From Actinotalea subterranea (lineage in GTDB: Bacteria > Actinomycetota > Actinomycetes > Actinomycetales > Cellulomonadaceae): a stretch of 64,000 nt of DNA. The notes under the pieces were generated by a model, which did no database searches, was not told where the DNA came from, and saw only the letters and a program-made list of their open reading frames with translations. The first letter of the stretch is position 1; each line of letters starts with the position of its first letter. Where the stretch lies: assembly GCF_008364845.1 (NCBI RefSeq), contig NZ_VTTP01000005.1, positions 186,001-250,000 on the forward strand, given 5' to 3'. The position numbers and the translations under genes were made by a program. Below, piece by piece: positions 43,946-50,626 of this stretch.

Positions 43946-45063
43946 CGCGCATCCCCACCCTGGTCGCCGGACGAGAAGGCCGACGCGCGGGGCCCGACGG
44001 CGTCGGGGTCGGCGAGCGGCGCCGCGGCCGTGCCGAGGTCGAGCACCGTGGTGCTGCGAGACAGGTCCTCGATGAACGCGGTGATCGCGGCGTCGTCGCC
44101 GGCGAGCTCGAGCGTGAGGGAGCCGTAGGGGCGTTCGGCGATCTCGGTGATGCCGCCGTAGACGACGGTCCCGTCGATGGGGTGCTCCCGCAGGGCGCGC
44201 GTGAGGTCGACGGTCGCGGCGCCGTCCTCGCGGATCGCGACGGTCACGATGCGGCCGGGGTGGCGGTGGCGCAGGCGTTCGAGGGCGGCGGGGCTGGGTC
44301 GGTCGCGCAGGGCGGTCCCGACGAATCGTCGCGTCGCGGGGTGCTGCGGCCGCGCGAAGACCGAGTACACGTCGCCGTGCTCGACGACCTTGCCGTCCTC
44401 CATGACGGCGACGCGGTCGCACGTGTACTTCACGACGTCCATCTCGTGGGTGATGACGACGACGGTGATGCCGAGCTCGGCGTTGACGCGGCGCAGCAGG
44501 TCGAGCACGTCCTGCGTGGTCTCGGGGTCGAGGGCAGACGTCGCCTCGTCGGCGAGCAGGATGCGCGGGTTGGTCGCGAGGGCGCGGGCGATGCCGACGC
44601 GCTGCTTCTGGCCGCCCGAGAGCTGCGAGGGGAACTGGCGTGCCTTGTCCGCGAGGCCCACGAAGTCGAGGAGCTCGGCGACGCGCGCCCTGCGCCGGTC
44701 GCGCGGCCACCCGGCGACGGCGAGCGGGTAGGCGACGTTGCCGGCGACGGTGCGCGAGGCCAGCAGGTTGAACTGCTGGAAGATCATGCCGATGCCCGCG
44801 CGGACGCGCCGAAGCTCGGACTCGGGCAGGCCCGTGATGTCCTTGCCGTCGATGAGCACCGCACCCGACGTGACGGGCTCGAGCGCGTTGATGAGCCGCA
44901 CGAGGGTCGACTTGCCCGCACCCGAGTAGCCGATGACGCCGAAGATCTCGCCGGCGTGGATGTCGAGCGTGACGCCGTCGACGGCGCGCACGAGGCCGGC
45001 GGTGGCCGGGAAGGTCTTGACGGTGTCGCGGAAGCTGACGATCGGGGGTGCGGCCGTGGTCAT
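43942..45063 (-). CDS. metN: Methionine ABC transporter ATP-binding protein
   Basis: 373 aa. ATPase with Walker A GYSGAGKS, LSGGQKQRV, LLADEATSALD, VITHEMDVV. The C-terminal NIL (ACT-like) domain (about 260-345) binds methionine and gives feedback inhibition of uptake. A 25-residue disordered tail follows. ATG 45063. Separated from metQ by a strong hairpin at 45217-45249. Confidence 0.96.
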   Translation of the reverse strand: MTTAAPPIVSFRDTVKTFPATAGLVRAVDGVTLDIHAGEIFGVIGYSGAGKSTLVRLINALEPVTSGAVLIDGKDITGLPESELRRVRAGIGMIFQQFNLLASRTVAGNVAYPLAVAGWPRDRRRARVAELLDFVGLADKARQFPSQLSGGQKQRVGIARALATNPRILLADEATSALDPETTQDVLDLLRRVNAELGITVVVITHEMDVVKYTCDRVAVMEDGKVVEHGDVYSVFARPQHPATRRFVGTALRDRPSPAALERLRHRHPGRIVTVAIREDGAATVDLTRALREHPIDGTVVYGGITEIAERPYGSLTLELAGDDAAITAFIEDLSRSTTVLDLGTAAAPLADPDAVGPRASAFSSGDQGGDAR

Positions 45064-45216
45064 GGCGTCCTCGTCTCGGCGGTGCGGTGTGGGACGTACC
45101 GGTGTGGCGGCGTCGGGCCTCGGGGTGTCCGGGGTCAGCGGCCGCCGGGTCGGGTGGTCGGCGTCGGTCGCCCGGTGCCAGCGTCGCGCGACGTCGGTGT
45201 CGCGCGCCACCCGTGT

Positions 45217-45249
45217 CCGGGGGCCGTCACCGCTGGTGACGACCCCCGG
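45217..45249 (-). terminator. Intra-operon hairpin between metQ and metN
   Basis: Fifteen-bp stem with one mismatch (45217-45231 with 45235-45249) and a 3-nt loop, 9 bp after the metQ stop. It likely stabilises metQ mRNA or partly terminates, giving excess binding protein over MetNI. Confidence 0.75.
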
Positions 45250-45258
45250 TGAGCGGCC

Positions 45259-46191
45259 TCAGCCCTCGGCGTCGGCGACGACCTCGTCGAGGAAGCCCTG
45301 GAGCTGCTCGGCGGAGAAGTCCGCGAGCACGCCCGTGCCGCCCGACGCCTGGAGGAGCGCGTCCTGGACCTCGGGGTCCTCGTAGAGCTCGACGACCTCG
45401 AGGAGCGTCGGGTCGTCCTTGTCCTCGGCGCGCGCCGCCCAGATGTTGATGTAGGGGCGGGCGGCCTCGGACTCGGCGTCGTCCTGGTAGAGCGCGCTCT
45501 CCGGGTCGATGCCCGCGTCCGCGAGGAAGTCGTTGTTGATGATGGACGCGGCGACCGAGTCGAGCGCGAGGGCCGTCTGCTGCGCGTCGACGGGGGTCAC
45601 GGTGACGCGCGAGCTCTCGGCGATCACGTCGGCCTCGGTGGAGAACGCCGAGCCGCCGTCCTTGAGCTCGATGAGCCCGGCGTCCTGGAGCACCAGGAGC
45701 GCGCGGGCCAGGTTCGTCGGGTCGTTGGGGATGGCGACCTCGGAGCCCGCGGGGATGTCGTCGACCGACGTGTACTGCTTGGAGTACAGACCCAGCGGGT
45801 AGACGGCGGTGGCGCCGACGGGCACGAGGTCGTCGCCGGCCTCGACGTTGTACTGGGCCAGGTACAGGATGTGCTGGAACTGGTTGAGGTCCAGCTCGCC
45901 CTGGCTCAGCGCCGGGTTGGGCAGCGAGTACTCGGTGAAGTCGACGATCTCGACGTCGAGGCCGGCCTGCGCGGCCTTCTCCTCGAAGATCCGCCAGTTC
46001 TCGTCGGAGGAGCCGACGACGCCGATCGTGACCGTCTCGGACGCGGCGCTCTCCTCGCCGGTCGCGCCGGGCTCGGCCTCGTCGTCGCCTGAGGAGCATG
46101 CGGCGAGGCCGCCGACGAGGGCTGTCGCGGCGATGAACGCGGCGGCCGTGCGGGGGCGCGTGGTGCGGATGGAGCGCGTGGTGCGGGTCAT
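45259..46191 (-). CDS. metQ: Methionine-binding lipoprotein
   Basis: 310 aa. Lipobox LAAC (Cys32). NLPA/MetQ family: FTEYSLPNPALSQGELDLNQFQH, AIPNDPTNLARALLVLQDAGLI, and EAARPYINIWAARAEDKDDP. It binds methionine outside the membrane and passes it to MetNI. Start ATG 46191 with GAAGGA upstream. A small leader peptide gene is 267 bp upstream. Confidence 0.96.
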   Translation of the reverse strand: MTRTTRSIRTTRPRTAAAFIAATALVGGLAACSSGDDEAEPGATGEESAASETVTIGVVGSSDENWRIFEEKAAQAGLDVEIVDFTEYSLPNPALSQGELDLNQFQHILYLAQYNVEAGDDLVPVGATAVYPLGLYSKQYTSVDDIPAGSEVAIPNDPTNLARALLVLQDAGLIELKDGGSAFSTEADVIAESSRVTVTPVDAQQTALALDSVAASIINNDFLADAGIDPESALYQDDAESEAARPYINIWAARAEDKDDPTLLEVVELYEDPEVQDALLQASGGTGVLADFSAEQLQGFLDEVVADAEG

Positions 46192-46404
46192 GTCAGTTCC
46201 TTCGGTGCAGTGGCCGGGCGGCCGGGTGTGTCGGTCGGTGGGCGCGCTCAGCGGGGCGCGGGGTCTCGCGCTGGCCGGCCGGGGGTGGGCTCCCGTGCCT
46301 GGGCGCGCCGTGGGGCAGGCGCAGGGCTGGGGGCCGCGGGAGCCGGGGCTTCACGCGTGCGGGGAGAGGCGGGGTTTCCGGCAGCAGCTGAGGTGCCGGG
46401 GGCC

Positions 46405-46445
46405 GTCGGTCGGACCGATCGACTGGAGCAGGCCCGCAGGGCGGG
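46405..46445 (-). promoter_or_regulatory. Hairpins after the metQ leader peptide
   Basis: Two dyads: GCCCGC-agg-GCGGGC (46431-46445), beginning 13 nt after the leader-peptide stop, and TCGGTC-g-GACCGA (46405-46417). They could form alternative attenuator structures. The rest of the leader to metQ (46192-46404) contains further GC-rich dyads and no gene I can support. Confidence 0.45.
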
Positions 46446-46458
46446 CGTCCGTCAGGTG

Positions 46459-46557
46459 GTCAGGCGATCGCGGCGTCCCGCTGCAGCATTCGGCAGCACA
46501 TCATGGCGCGGGCGGAGGCCGCGTCGATGCTGTGCATGGCGATGCTGTGGCGGGTCA
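46459..46557 (-). CDS. Met/Cys-rich leader peptide of metQNI (32 aa)
   Basis: Small open reading frame upstream of metQ: five Met and two Cys in 32 residues, with the block RAMMCCRMLQRD at 17-28. The same strand and a position 267 nt before metQ, followed by hairpins, fit a translation-coupled attenuator sensing methionine or cysteine supply. Cys-rich upstream peptides are known before sulfur genes in mycobacteria and Streptomyces. The ATG (46555-46557) lies 4 nt after a CATGGT -10-like hexamer; the dyad GTCCCC-gct-GGGGAC (46568-46582) is just upstream. No standard SAM riboswitch was found in 46192-46779. Confidence 0.6.
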
Positions 46558-46779
46558 TGGGAACCATGGTCCCCGCTGGGGACGGGTCACCCAAACCACG
46601 GGGAGCGCGCGTCTCAGATGGCGAGACGGAGCGGGTGAGGCCGCCGTGTGGGGTGTGAGCGAGCGCACACGGCGCGGCGTCGGGAGATCTGCGGGCCGGG
46701 GGCCGGCGCTACGGCCGCACGGCACTTTTCGGGTGACGCGGTGATCAAGCAGCGGGCCCGGTCGTGGCCGACGCGGCGG
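46558..46779. other. Intergenic stretch upstream of the leader peptide
   Basis: Non-coding 222 bp between the metQ leader and the gamma-carbonic anhydrase stop. It holds dyads near 46568-46582 and 46641-46672 (GCCGTGTG...CACACGGC arms). No gene or known riboswitch recognised. Confidence 0.4.
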
Positions 46780-47307
46780 TCACGCGGTCTCGCCTTCCAG
46801 CGCGGCGTAGGCCCGGGCGCGCACCACGTAGTGCGCGGCGTTCTCGTGCAACGCGGCGACCTCGTCGTCGGTGAGCTCACGGCGCACCTTGCCCGGGACA
46901 CCCGCGACGAGCGACCGCGGCGGGATCACTGTGCCCTCGAGCACGACCGCTCCGGCCGCGACGAGCGAGTCACGCCCGACGACCGCCCCCGTGAGGACCG
47001 TCGCGTTCATCCCGATGAGGCAGCCATCCTCGATGGTGCAGCCGTGCACGACGGCGCCATGGCCCACGCTCACGCCCGCGCCGACGACGGCCGGTGAACC
47101 GGTCTCCGTGTGAACCACGACGTTGTCCTGAAGGTTCGCCCCCGGACCGAGCACGATCTCGTCGATGTCCCCGCGCAGGACGGCCCCGAACCAGACGCTC
47201 GCGCCCGCATCGACGCGGACCTTGCCGATGAGCGCGGCCGTCGGGGCGAGCCAAGCAGTCGGTTCGACCTCGGGCGTGCGGCCCTCGAAGGGCAGGATCG
47301 TCGTCAC
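46780..47307 (-). CDS. Gamma-carbonic anhydrase-family protein
   Basis: 175-aa left-handed beta-helix (hexapeptide repeats). VWFGAVLRGDIDEI, NLQDNVVVHTE and GHGAVVHGCTIEDGCLIGMNA supply the three metal His (88, 93, 115 region). Family members hydrate CO2 or act as acyl/other enzymes; activity unproven. Leaderless start: -10 TAGCCT (complement of 47315-47320), 7 nt, GTG 47307. Confidence 0.9.
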   Translation of the reverse strand: MTTILPFEGRTPEVEPTAWLAPTAALIGKVRVDAGASVWFGAVLRGDIDEIVLGPGANLQDNVVVHTETGSPAVVGAGVSVGHGAVVHGCTIEDGCLIGMNATVLTGAVVGRDSLVAAGAVVLEGTVIPPRSLVAGVPGKVRRELTDDEVAALHENAAHYVVRARAYAALEGETA

Positions 47308-47425
47308 ACCTGGGAGGCTACCGACCGCGCCAGGGCCTCCTGCTCCGCTCGCCGGCTGGTCGTGGTGGCCCCCGCCGGCGCTCGTCCGTGACGATGGCAG
47401 GGTTACGCGCCGGGCACGGACGTGG

Positions 47426-47467
47426 AGTGACGGACGGGCAGTGACGGACGGGCAGTGACGGACGCGC
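47426..47467. repeat. Three 14-bp tandem repeats
   Basis: AGTGACGGACGGGC at 47426-47439 and 47440-47453, then AGTGACGGACGCGC (47454-47467). It lies in the 276-bp spacer before tRNA-Ser; function unknown. Confidence 0.75.
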
Positions 47468-47583
47468 AGCGGCGGCGGCCGGTTGCACCGCGCGGCGTCT
47501 CCGCCAGGGGCCGGCGGCAGGGCGCCGGCCACCTCCGGGCCTGTTCGGTCCCGGTGAGACCGTCCGGTATCCTCGTGCGTCGA

Positions 47584-47668
47584 GGAGGATTCGCCTAGTG
47601 GCCTATGGCGCACGCTTGGAAAGCGTGTTGGGGTAACACCCTCGGGGGTTCGAATCCCCCATCCTCCG
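47584..47668 (+). tRNA. tRNA-Ser (anticodon GGA)
   Basis: Acceptor GGAGGAT/ATCCTCC, anticodon loop TTGGAAA in stem ACGC/GCGT, long variable arm GTTGGGGTAACACCC, T-arm GGGGGTTCGAATCCCCC. CCA not encoded. Promoter -10 TATCCT (47568-47573). Confidence 0.97.
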
Positions 47669-47684
47669 CTCTCGGAAGCACAGC

Positions 47685-47726
47685 GAAGGGCCCGTGACCT
47701 GCGGTGACGTGGGTGGCGGGCCCTTC
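47685..47726 (+). terminator. tRNA-Ser terminator
   Basis: Stem GAAGGGCCCG (47685-47694) with CGGGCCCTTC (47717-47726). The whole element is about 80% identical to the tRNA-Pro terminator at 23383. Confidence 0.75.
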
Positions 47727-47904
47727 GTCGTGCCCGACGTCGACCAAACTCGAGCCGCGCGTGGACGCGCCCCGCACTAGCGGTAGCAGTTTCGATAGCG
47801 TCTCGCCCGGTAGACGCCGACGCCGGGCCCCCGGAGCCCGACGTCGAGGAAGCAGTCGACTGAACCAGAGCCGAGGGCGCGGGACCTCGCGGAGCCACAC
47901 AACG

Positions 47905-47991
47905 AAGTTGCTTTGCTCCGATTCTGATCGCCCCAGCGCAGCAACTCCTCGCCCAGTCTGCGTCCATCTGGCAAGTTGCTGTGCTTCAATT
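47905..47991. repeat. Repeated AGTTGCT elements upstream of the fic gene
   Basis: A 19-bp segment (47905-47923) recurs with three mismatches at 47973-47991, 68 bp apart, and an inverted AGTTGCTGCGC copy is at 47936-47946. They lie in the 327-bp gap between tRNA-Ser and the fic start; the last copy overlaps the probable promoter. Possible operator array. The rest of 47727-47904 shows no gene I can support. Confidence 0.55.
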
Positions 47992-47995
47992 AGAC

Positions 47996-49051
47996 GTGGC
48001 AGAGCGCAGCAAATTCGGCTCACGCGGTCCGGGCAGGCCCTCCCGCTCCGAGATCTATGAGCGACTGGACGCCGCCATCGTCGAGGTCCGCGACCGTCTC
48101 GGCGGACTGCCCTCGCCAGTCGAGGCCCGCGCGATCTGGGACGAGCTCTGGGTCCACGAAGCCCACAACTCGACTGCCATCGAGGGCAACACGCTCGTCC
48201 TACGCGAGGTCGAGCAACTGCTCATGGAGGGCCGCGCGGTCGGCGATCGCCGGCTTGCTGAGTACATGGAGGTCAAGGGCTACGCCGACGCCGCCCGGTG
48301 GGTCTACGGCCAGGCGCTCGAGCCGACGCTGTACCAGCCCGAGGAGCTGCTGACTCTCACGGAGATCCGTCACGTCCACCGGATGGCGATGGAGCCGGTC
48401 TGGAGCGTGAGCCCGCACCCCGACGCCATGCTGGAGGAGTCCCCCGGCAGCTTCCGCCGCCACGACATCCAGCCGTTCCCCGGAGGAATGCGCCCTCCGT
48501 CCTTCGCCTTGGTGGAGCCCAAGCTCCGCGACTGGCTCGACCAGGTGAACGCCATCCCGTCGACCGAAGGGCACCTGATGGAGAGCCTGGCGCGCGCTCA
48601 CGTGGGCTTCGAGCAGGTACATCCGTTCCTCGACGGGAACGGCCGGACAGGACGGCTCTTGCTGAACCTCGTCCTTGCCCGGCTCGGGTACGCCCCGGCG
48701 ATCATCCAGAAGCGCGAACGGCCGCGCTATCTCCAGGCGCTGCGGAAAGCGGACGAGGGCAACGACGGTCCGCTGGCCGAGCTCATCGCGCGCGCCGTCC
48801 TGGACAACCTCTACCGCTTCGTCGTCCCCGCGCTGGCCGGCCCCGCGCGCCTCGTGCCCCTGGCCGCGTTGGAGACGCCACACGCCAGCCGGATCGCCCT
48901 GCGAAACGCCGCACAGCGCGGCCGCCTACGCGCCCAGCGAGGCGATGACGGCCAGTGGCGCAGCAGCCGCGCCTGGGTCGACGAGTACCTCGCGGGCCGG
49001 TACGCACGGCGCGCGAAATCTCCCGCTTCTGGCGACGACGAGCGGCGGTAG
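47996..49051 (+). CDS. Fic-domain adenylyltransferase (class II, self-inhibited)
   Basis: 351 aa. Fic motif HPFLDGNGRTGR (209-220) is complete, so AMP transfer to a target protein is likely. The inhibitory motif S-x-x-x-E-G is in the N-terminal part (STAIEG, 59-64), marking class II. The C-terminal 70 residues (ASRIALRNAAQRGRLRAQR...) look like a small DNA-binding or excisionase-type helix bundle. Start GTG 47996; family length is normal. No antitoxin gene is visible. Located next to tRNA-Ser. Confidence 0.9.
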   Translation: MAERSKFGSRGPGRPSRSEIYERLDAAIVEVRDRLGGLPSPVEARAIWDELWVHEAHNSTAIEGNTLVLREVEQLLMEGRAVGDRRLAEYMEVKGYADAARWVYGQALEPTLYQPEELLTLTEIRHVHRMAMEPVWSVSPHPDAMLEESPGSFRRHDIQPFPGGMRPPSFALVEPKLRDWLDQVNAIPSTEGHLMESLARAHVGFEQVHPFLDGNGRTGRLLLNLVLARLGYAPAIIQKRERPRYLQALRKADEGNDGPLAELIARAVLDNLYRFVVPALAGPARLVPLAALETPHASRIALRNAAQRGRLRAQRGDDGQWRSSRAWVDEYLAGRYARRAKSPASGDDERR

Positions 49052-49273
49052 CAGTGAAGCGCCCCGGCACGGCAATGTCGGGCGCCGCCCGCCCGGAAGT
49101 CCTCCGGGACCGGTCCACGGTCCCAGAGATGCGAGAAGAGCCAGCACTTCCTCGGCCGCTGGACGCTGCGCTCTGGCCTCCTACGGCATCTTCACCCGGT
49201 CGGTCTCGCGACGGCCTGGAGCCTCCGTGCCACGCTCCACGTGACACCTGGTCGCGATGAAGGGACGGTCCAC

Positions 49274-49663
49274 ATGGCCGAGACAAAGCCCGGTTGGTAC
49301 GACGACGGGTCCGGCACCGTGCGGTGGTTCGACGGTCAGACCTGGACTGACGCCGTCCAACCGCCGACCGCGGCTCTTAGCGGGCTGAGCGGGGCGATCG
49401 CCAGGATCGAGGCCGACGCGGTGTCCGGTGCTCAGCCGCGACCCGCTTCCCGCGGCGCCAACTACGTGGTCCTCCAGGTCATCCTCAAGGAGAAGCTCTG
49501 GGGCACGGGCTCCGGCAACCTCACCGAGCTCGAGAAGGCGCTCAACGCTCAGGCAGCGCTGGGGTACCGGCTCCACACGATCACGACGGCGTCGTCAGGC
49601 AGCAAGGGCATCGGCGGCGGTGACCGGATCCAGGCAACCATGGTCTTCGAGAAGATCTCCTAG
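49274..49663 (+). CDS. DUF2510-DUF4177 fusion protein
   Basis: 129 aa. N-terminal DUF2510 (KPGWYDDGSGTVRWFDGQTWTD, residues 5-26), C-terminal DUF4177-like domain (YVVLQVILKEKLWG to RIQATMVFEK). The same DUF4177 family is found alone at 19208. ATG 49274; no strong ribosome site. It lies 222 bp after the fic stop and may share its transcript. Function unknown. Confidence 0.78.
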   Translation: MAETKPGWYDDGSGTVRWFDGQTWTDAVQPPTAALSGLSGAIARIEADAVSGAQPRPASRGANYVVLQVILKEKLWGTGSGNLTELEKALNAQAALGYRLHTITTASSGSKGIGGGDRIQATMVFEKIS

Positions 49664-49670
49664 ACCGCGA

Positions 49671-49706
49671 GCCTCCCCGGACCGACCTCCAGGCCACTGA
49701 GGAGGC
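49671..49706 (+). terminator. Hairpin after the DUF2510 gene
   Basis: GCCTCC (49671-49676) pairs with GGAGGC (49701-49706), followed by TTGTT. It is weak. About 25 bp later a 14-bp copy of the tRNA-Ser terminator tail appears (49731-49744). Confidence 0.45.
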
Positions 49707-49768
49707 TTGTTGGGTGCCAGGCGGGAGCGCGCCCTTCGTCGTGCGTGGCGGCGCCGGCGGCGCAAGCC

Positions 49769-50464
49769 TCAGGCGGTGCCCTCGACGCCGGCGGCAGGCA
49801 GGACGAGGCCGTCGATGAGGGCGACCACGTCGTCGCGCGTGACGGGCTCGTTCAGGAAGACCATCCGGTAGACCACCACCGCCGGGACCGCGAGGGCCAG
49901 GACGTCGAGGTCACGGCCCGCGGGCACCTCACCTCTGTCCCGGGCACGCTCGAGCACGGACCGCACGAGCGTCACGCGTGGAGCCAGGAGGCGCTCACGC
50001 ACGACGGCGGCCAGCCCGGGCTCCTGAGGGAAGACGGCGCACAGGCCGGCGACGATCCGGCTGTCACGCCCCTCGCCCTGGACGCCGGAGCCCTCGAGCA
50101 GTGCGAGGAGGTCGCCGCGCAGCGATCCCGTGTCGGGCAGCTGCGTGGAGGCGGCGTCGAAGGTCGGGATGCTCGCGACCGCGTCCACCACGAGGTGCGC
50201 CTTGGACGCCCACCGCCGGTACAGAGTCGCCTTGCCGGCTCTCGCGCGCGTCGCCACCATCTCGATCGTCATCGCCTCGTACCCCGTCTCGGCGAGCACG
50301 TCGAGGGCCGCCTCGAGGATCACAGGGTCCCGGGTCCGGTCCCGGGGACGGCCGAGCGTCGGGGCGGAGAGCCCCGGCACCCCGAGCAGCGGGTCGGCGA
50401 GCGCGTCGGCGACCTGCGCGTCGACCGATCGCTGCAGGTCCGTGAGCGCCCGCTTGAAGTTCAT
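49769..50464 (-). CDS. TetR-family regulator of the MMPL gene
   Basis: 231 aa. HTH at about 48-93: RDPVILEAALDVLAETGYEAMTIEMVATRARAGKATLYRRWASKAHL. A 45-residue N-terminal extension precedes it. ATG 50464 follows GGGATGG. -10 TACCCT (complement of 50500-50505). Divergent from the MMPL transporter, with three tandem palindromes between them, so repression of both genes is expected. Confidence 0.9.
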   Translation of the reverse strand: MNFKRALTDLQRSVDAQVADALADPLLGVPGLSAPTLGRPRDRTRDPVILEAALDVLAETGYEAMTIEMVATRARAGKATLYRRWASKAHLVVDAVASIPTFDAASTQLPDTGSLRGDLLALLEGSGVQGEGRDSRIVAGLCAVFPQEPGLAAVVRERLLAPRVTLVRSVLERARDRGEVPAGRDLDVLALAVPAVVVYRMVFLNEPVTRDDVVALIDGLVLPAAGVEGTA

Positions 50465-50512
50465 GTCGCCATCCCGTCGTCGGCACCGCTGAGGTCTCCA
50501 GGGTACGTCGTC

Positions 50513-50554
50513 GTTCCGAAACTTCCTAGTTCCGGAACCATCTAGTTCCAGAAC
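50513..50554. promoter_or_regulatory. Triple operator array with 16-bp phasing
   Basis: Three sites: GTTCCGAAAC (50513-50522), GTTCCGGAAC (50529-50538) and GTTCCAGAAC (50545-50554). They cover the -35 of tetR and reach the -35 area of the MMPL promoter, whose -10 is TATAGC (50567-50572). Confidence 0.75.
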
Positions 50555-50626
50555 GCGTGCGTTTCGTATAGCGTCGAGCTCGCTGCGCCGTCCGACGCGG
50601 CGTCCGCACCACCCTGGGAGCTCTTC

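Noticed and set aside
46192-46779. SAM riboswitch upstream of metQ
   Set aside because: I did not find the conserved cores of SAM-I/IV or related classes on the leftward strand; a leader peptide fits better. A covariance-model search would settle this.
47777-48023. Small leftward frames upstream of fic
   Set aside because: Short, no ribosome site, overlap the fic promoter and repeats; no recognisable domain.
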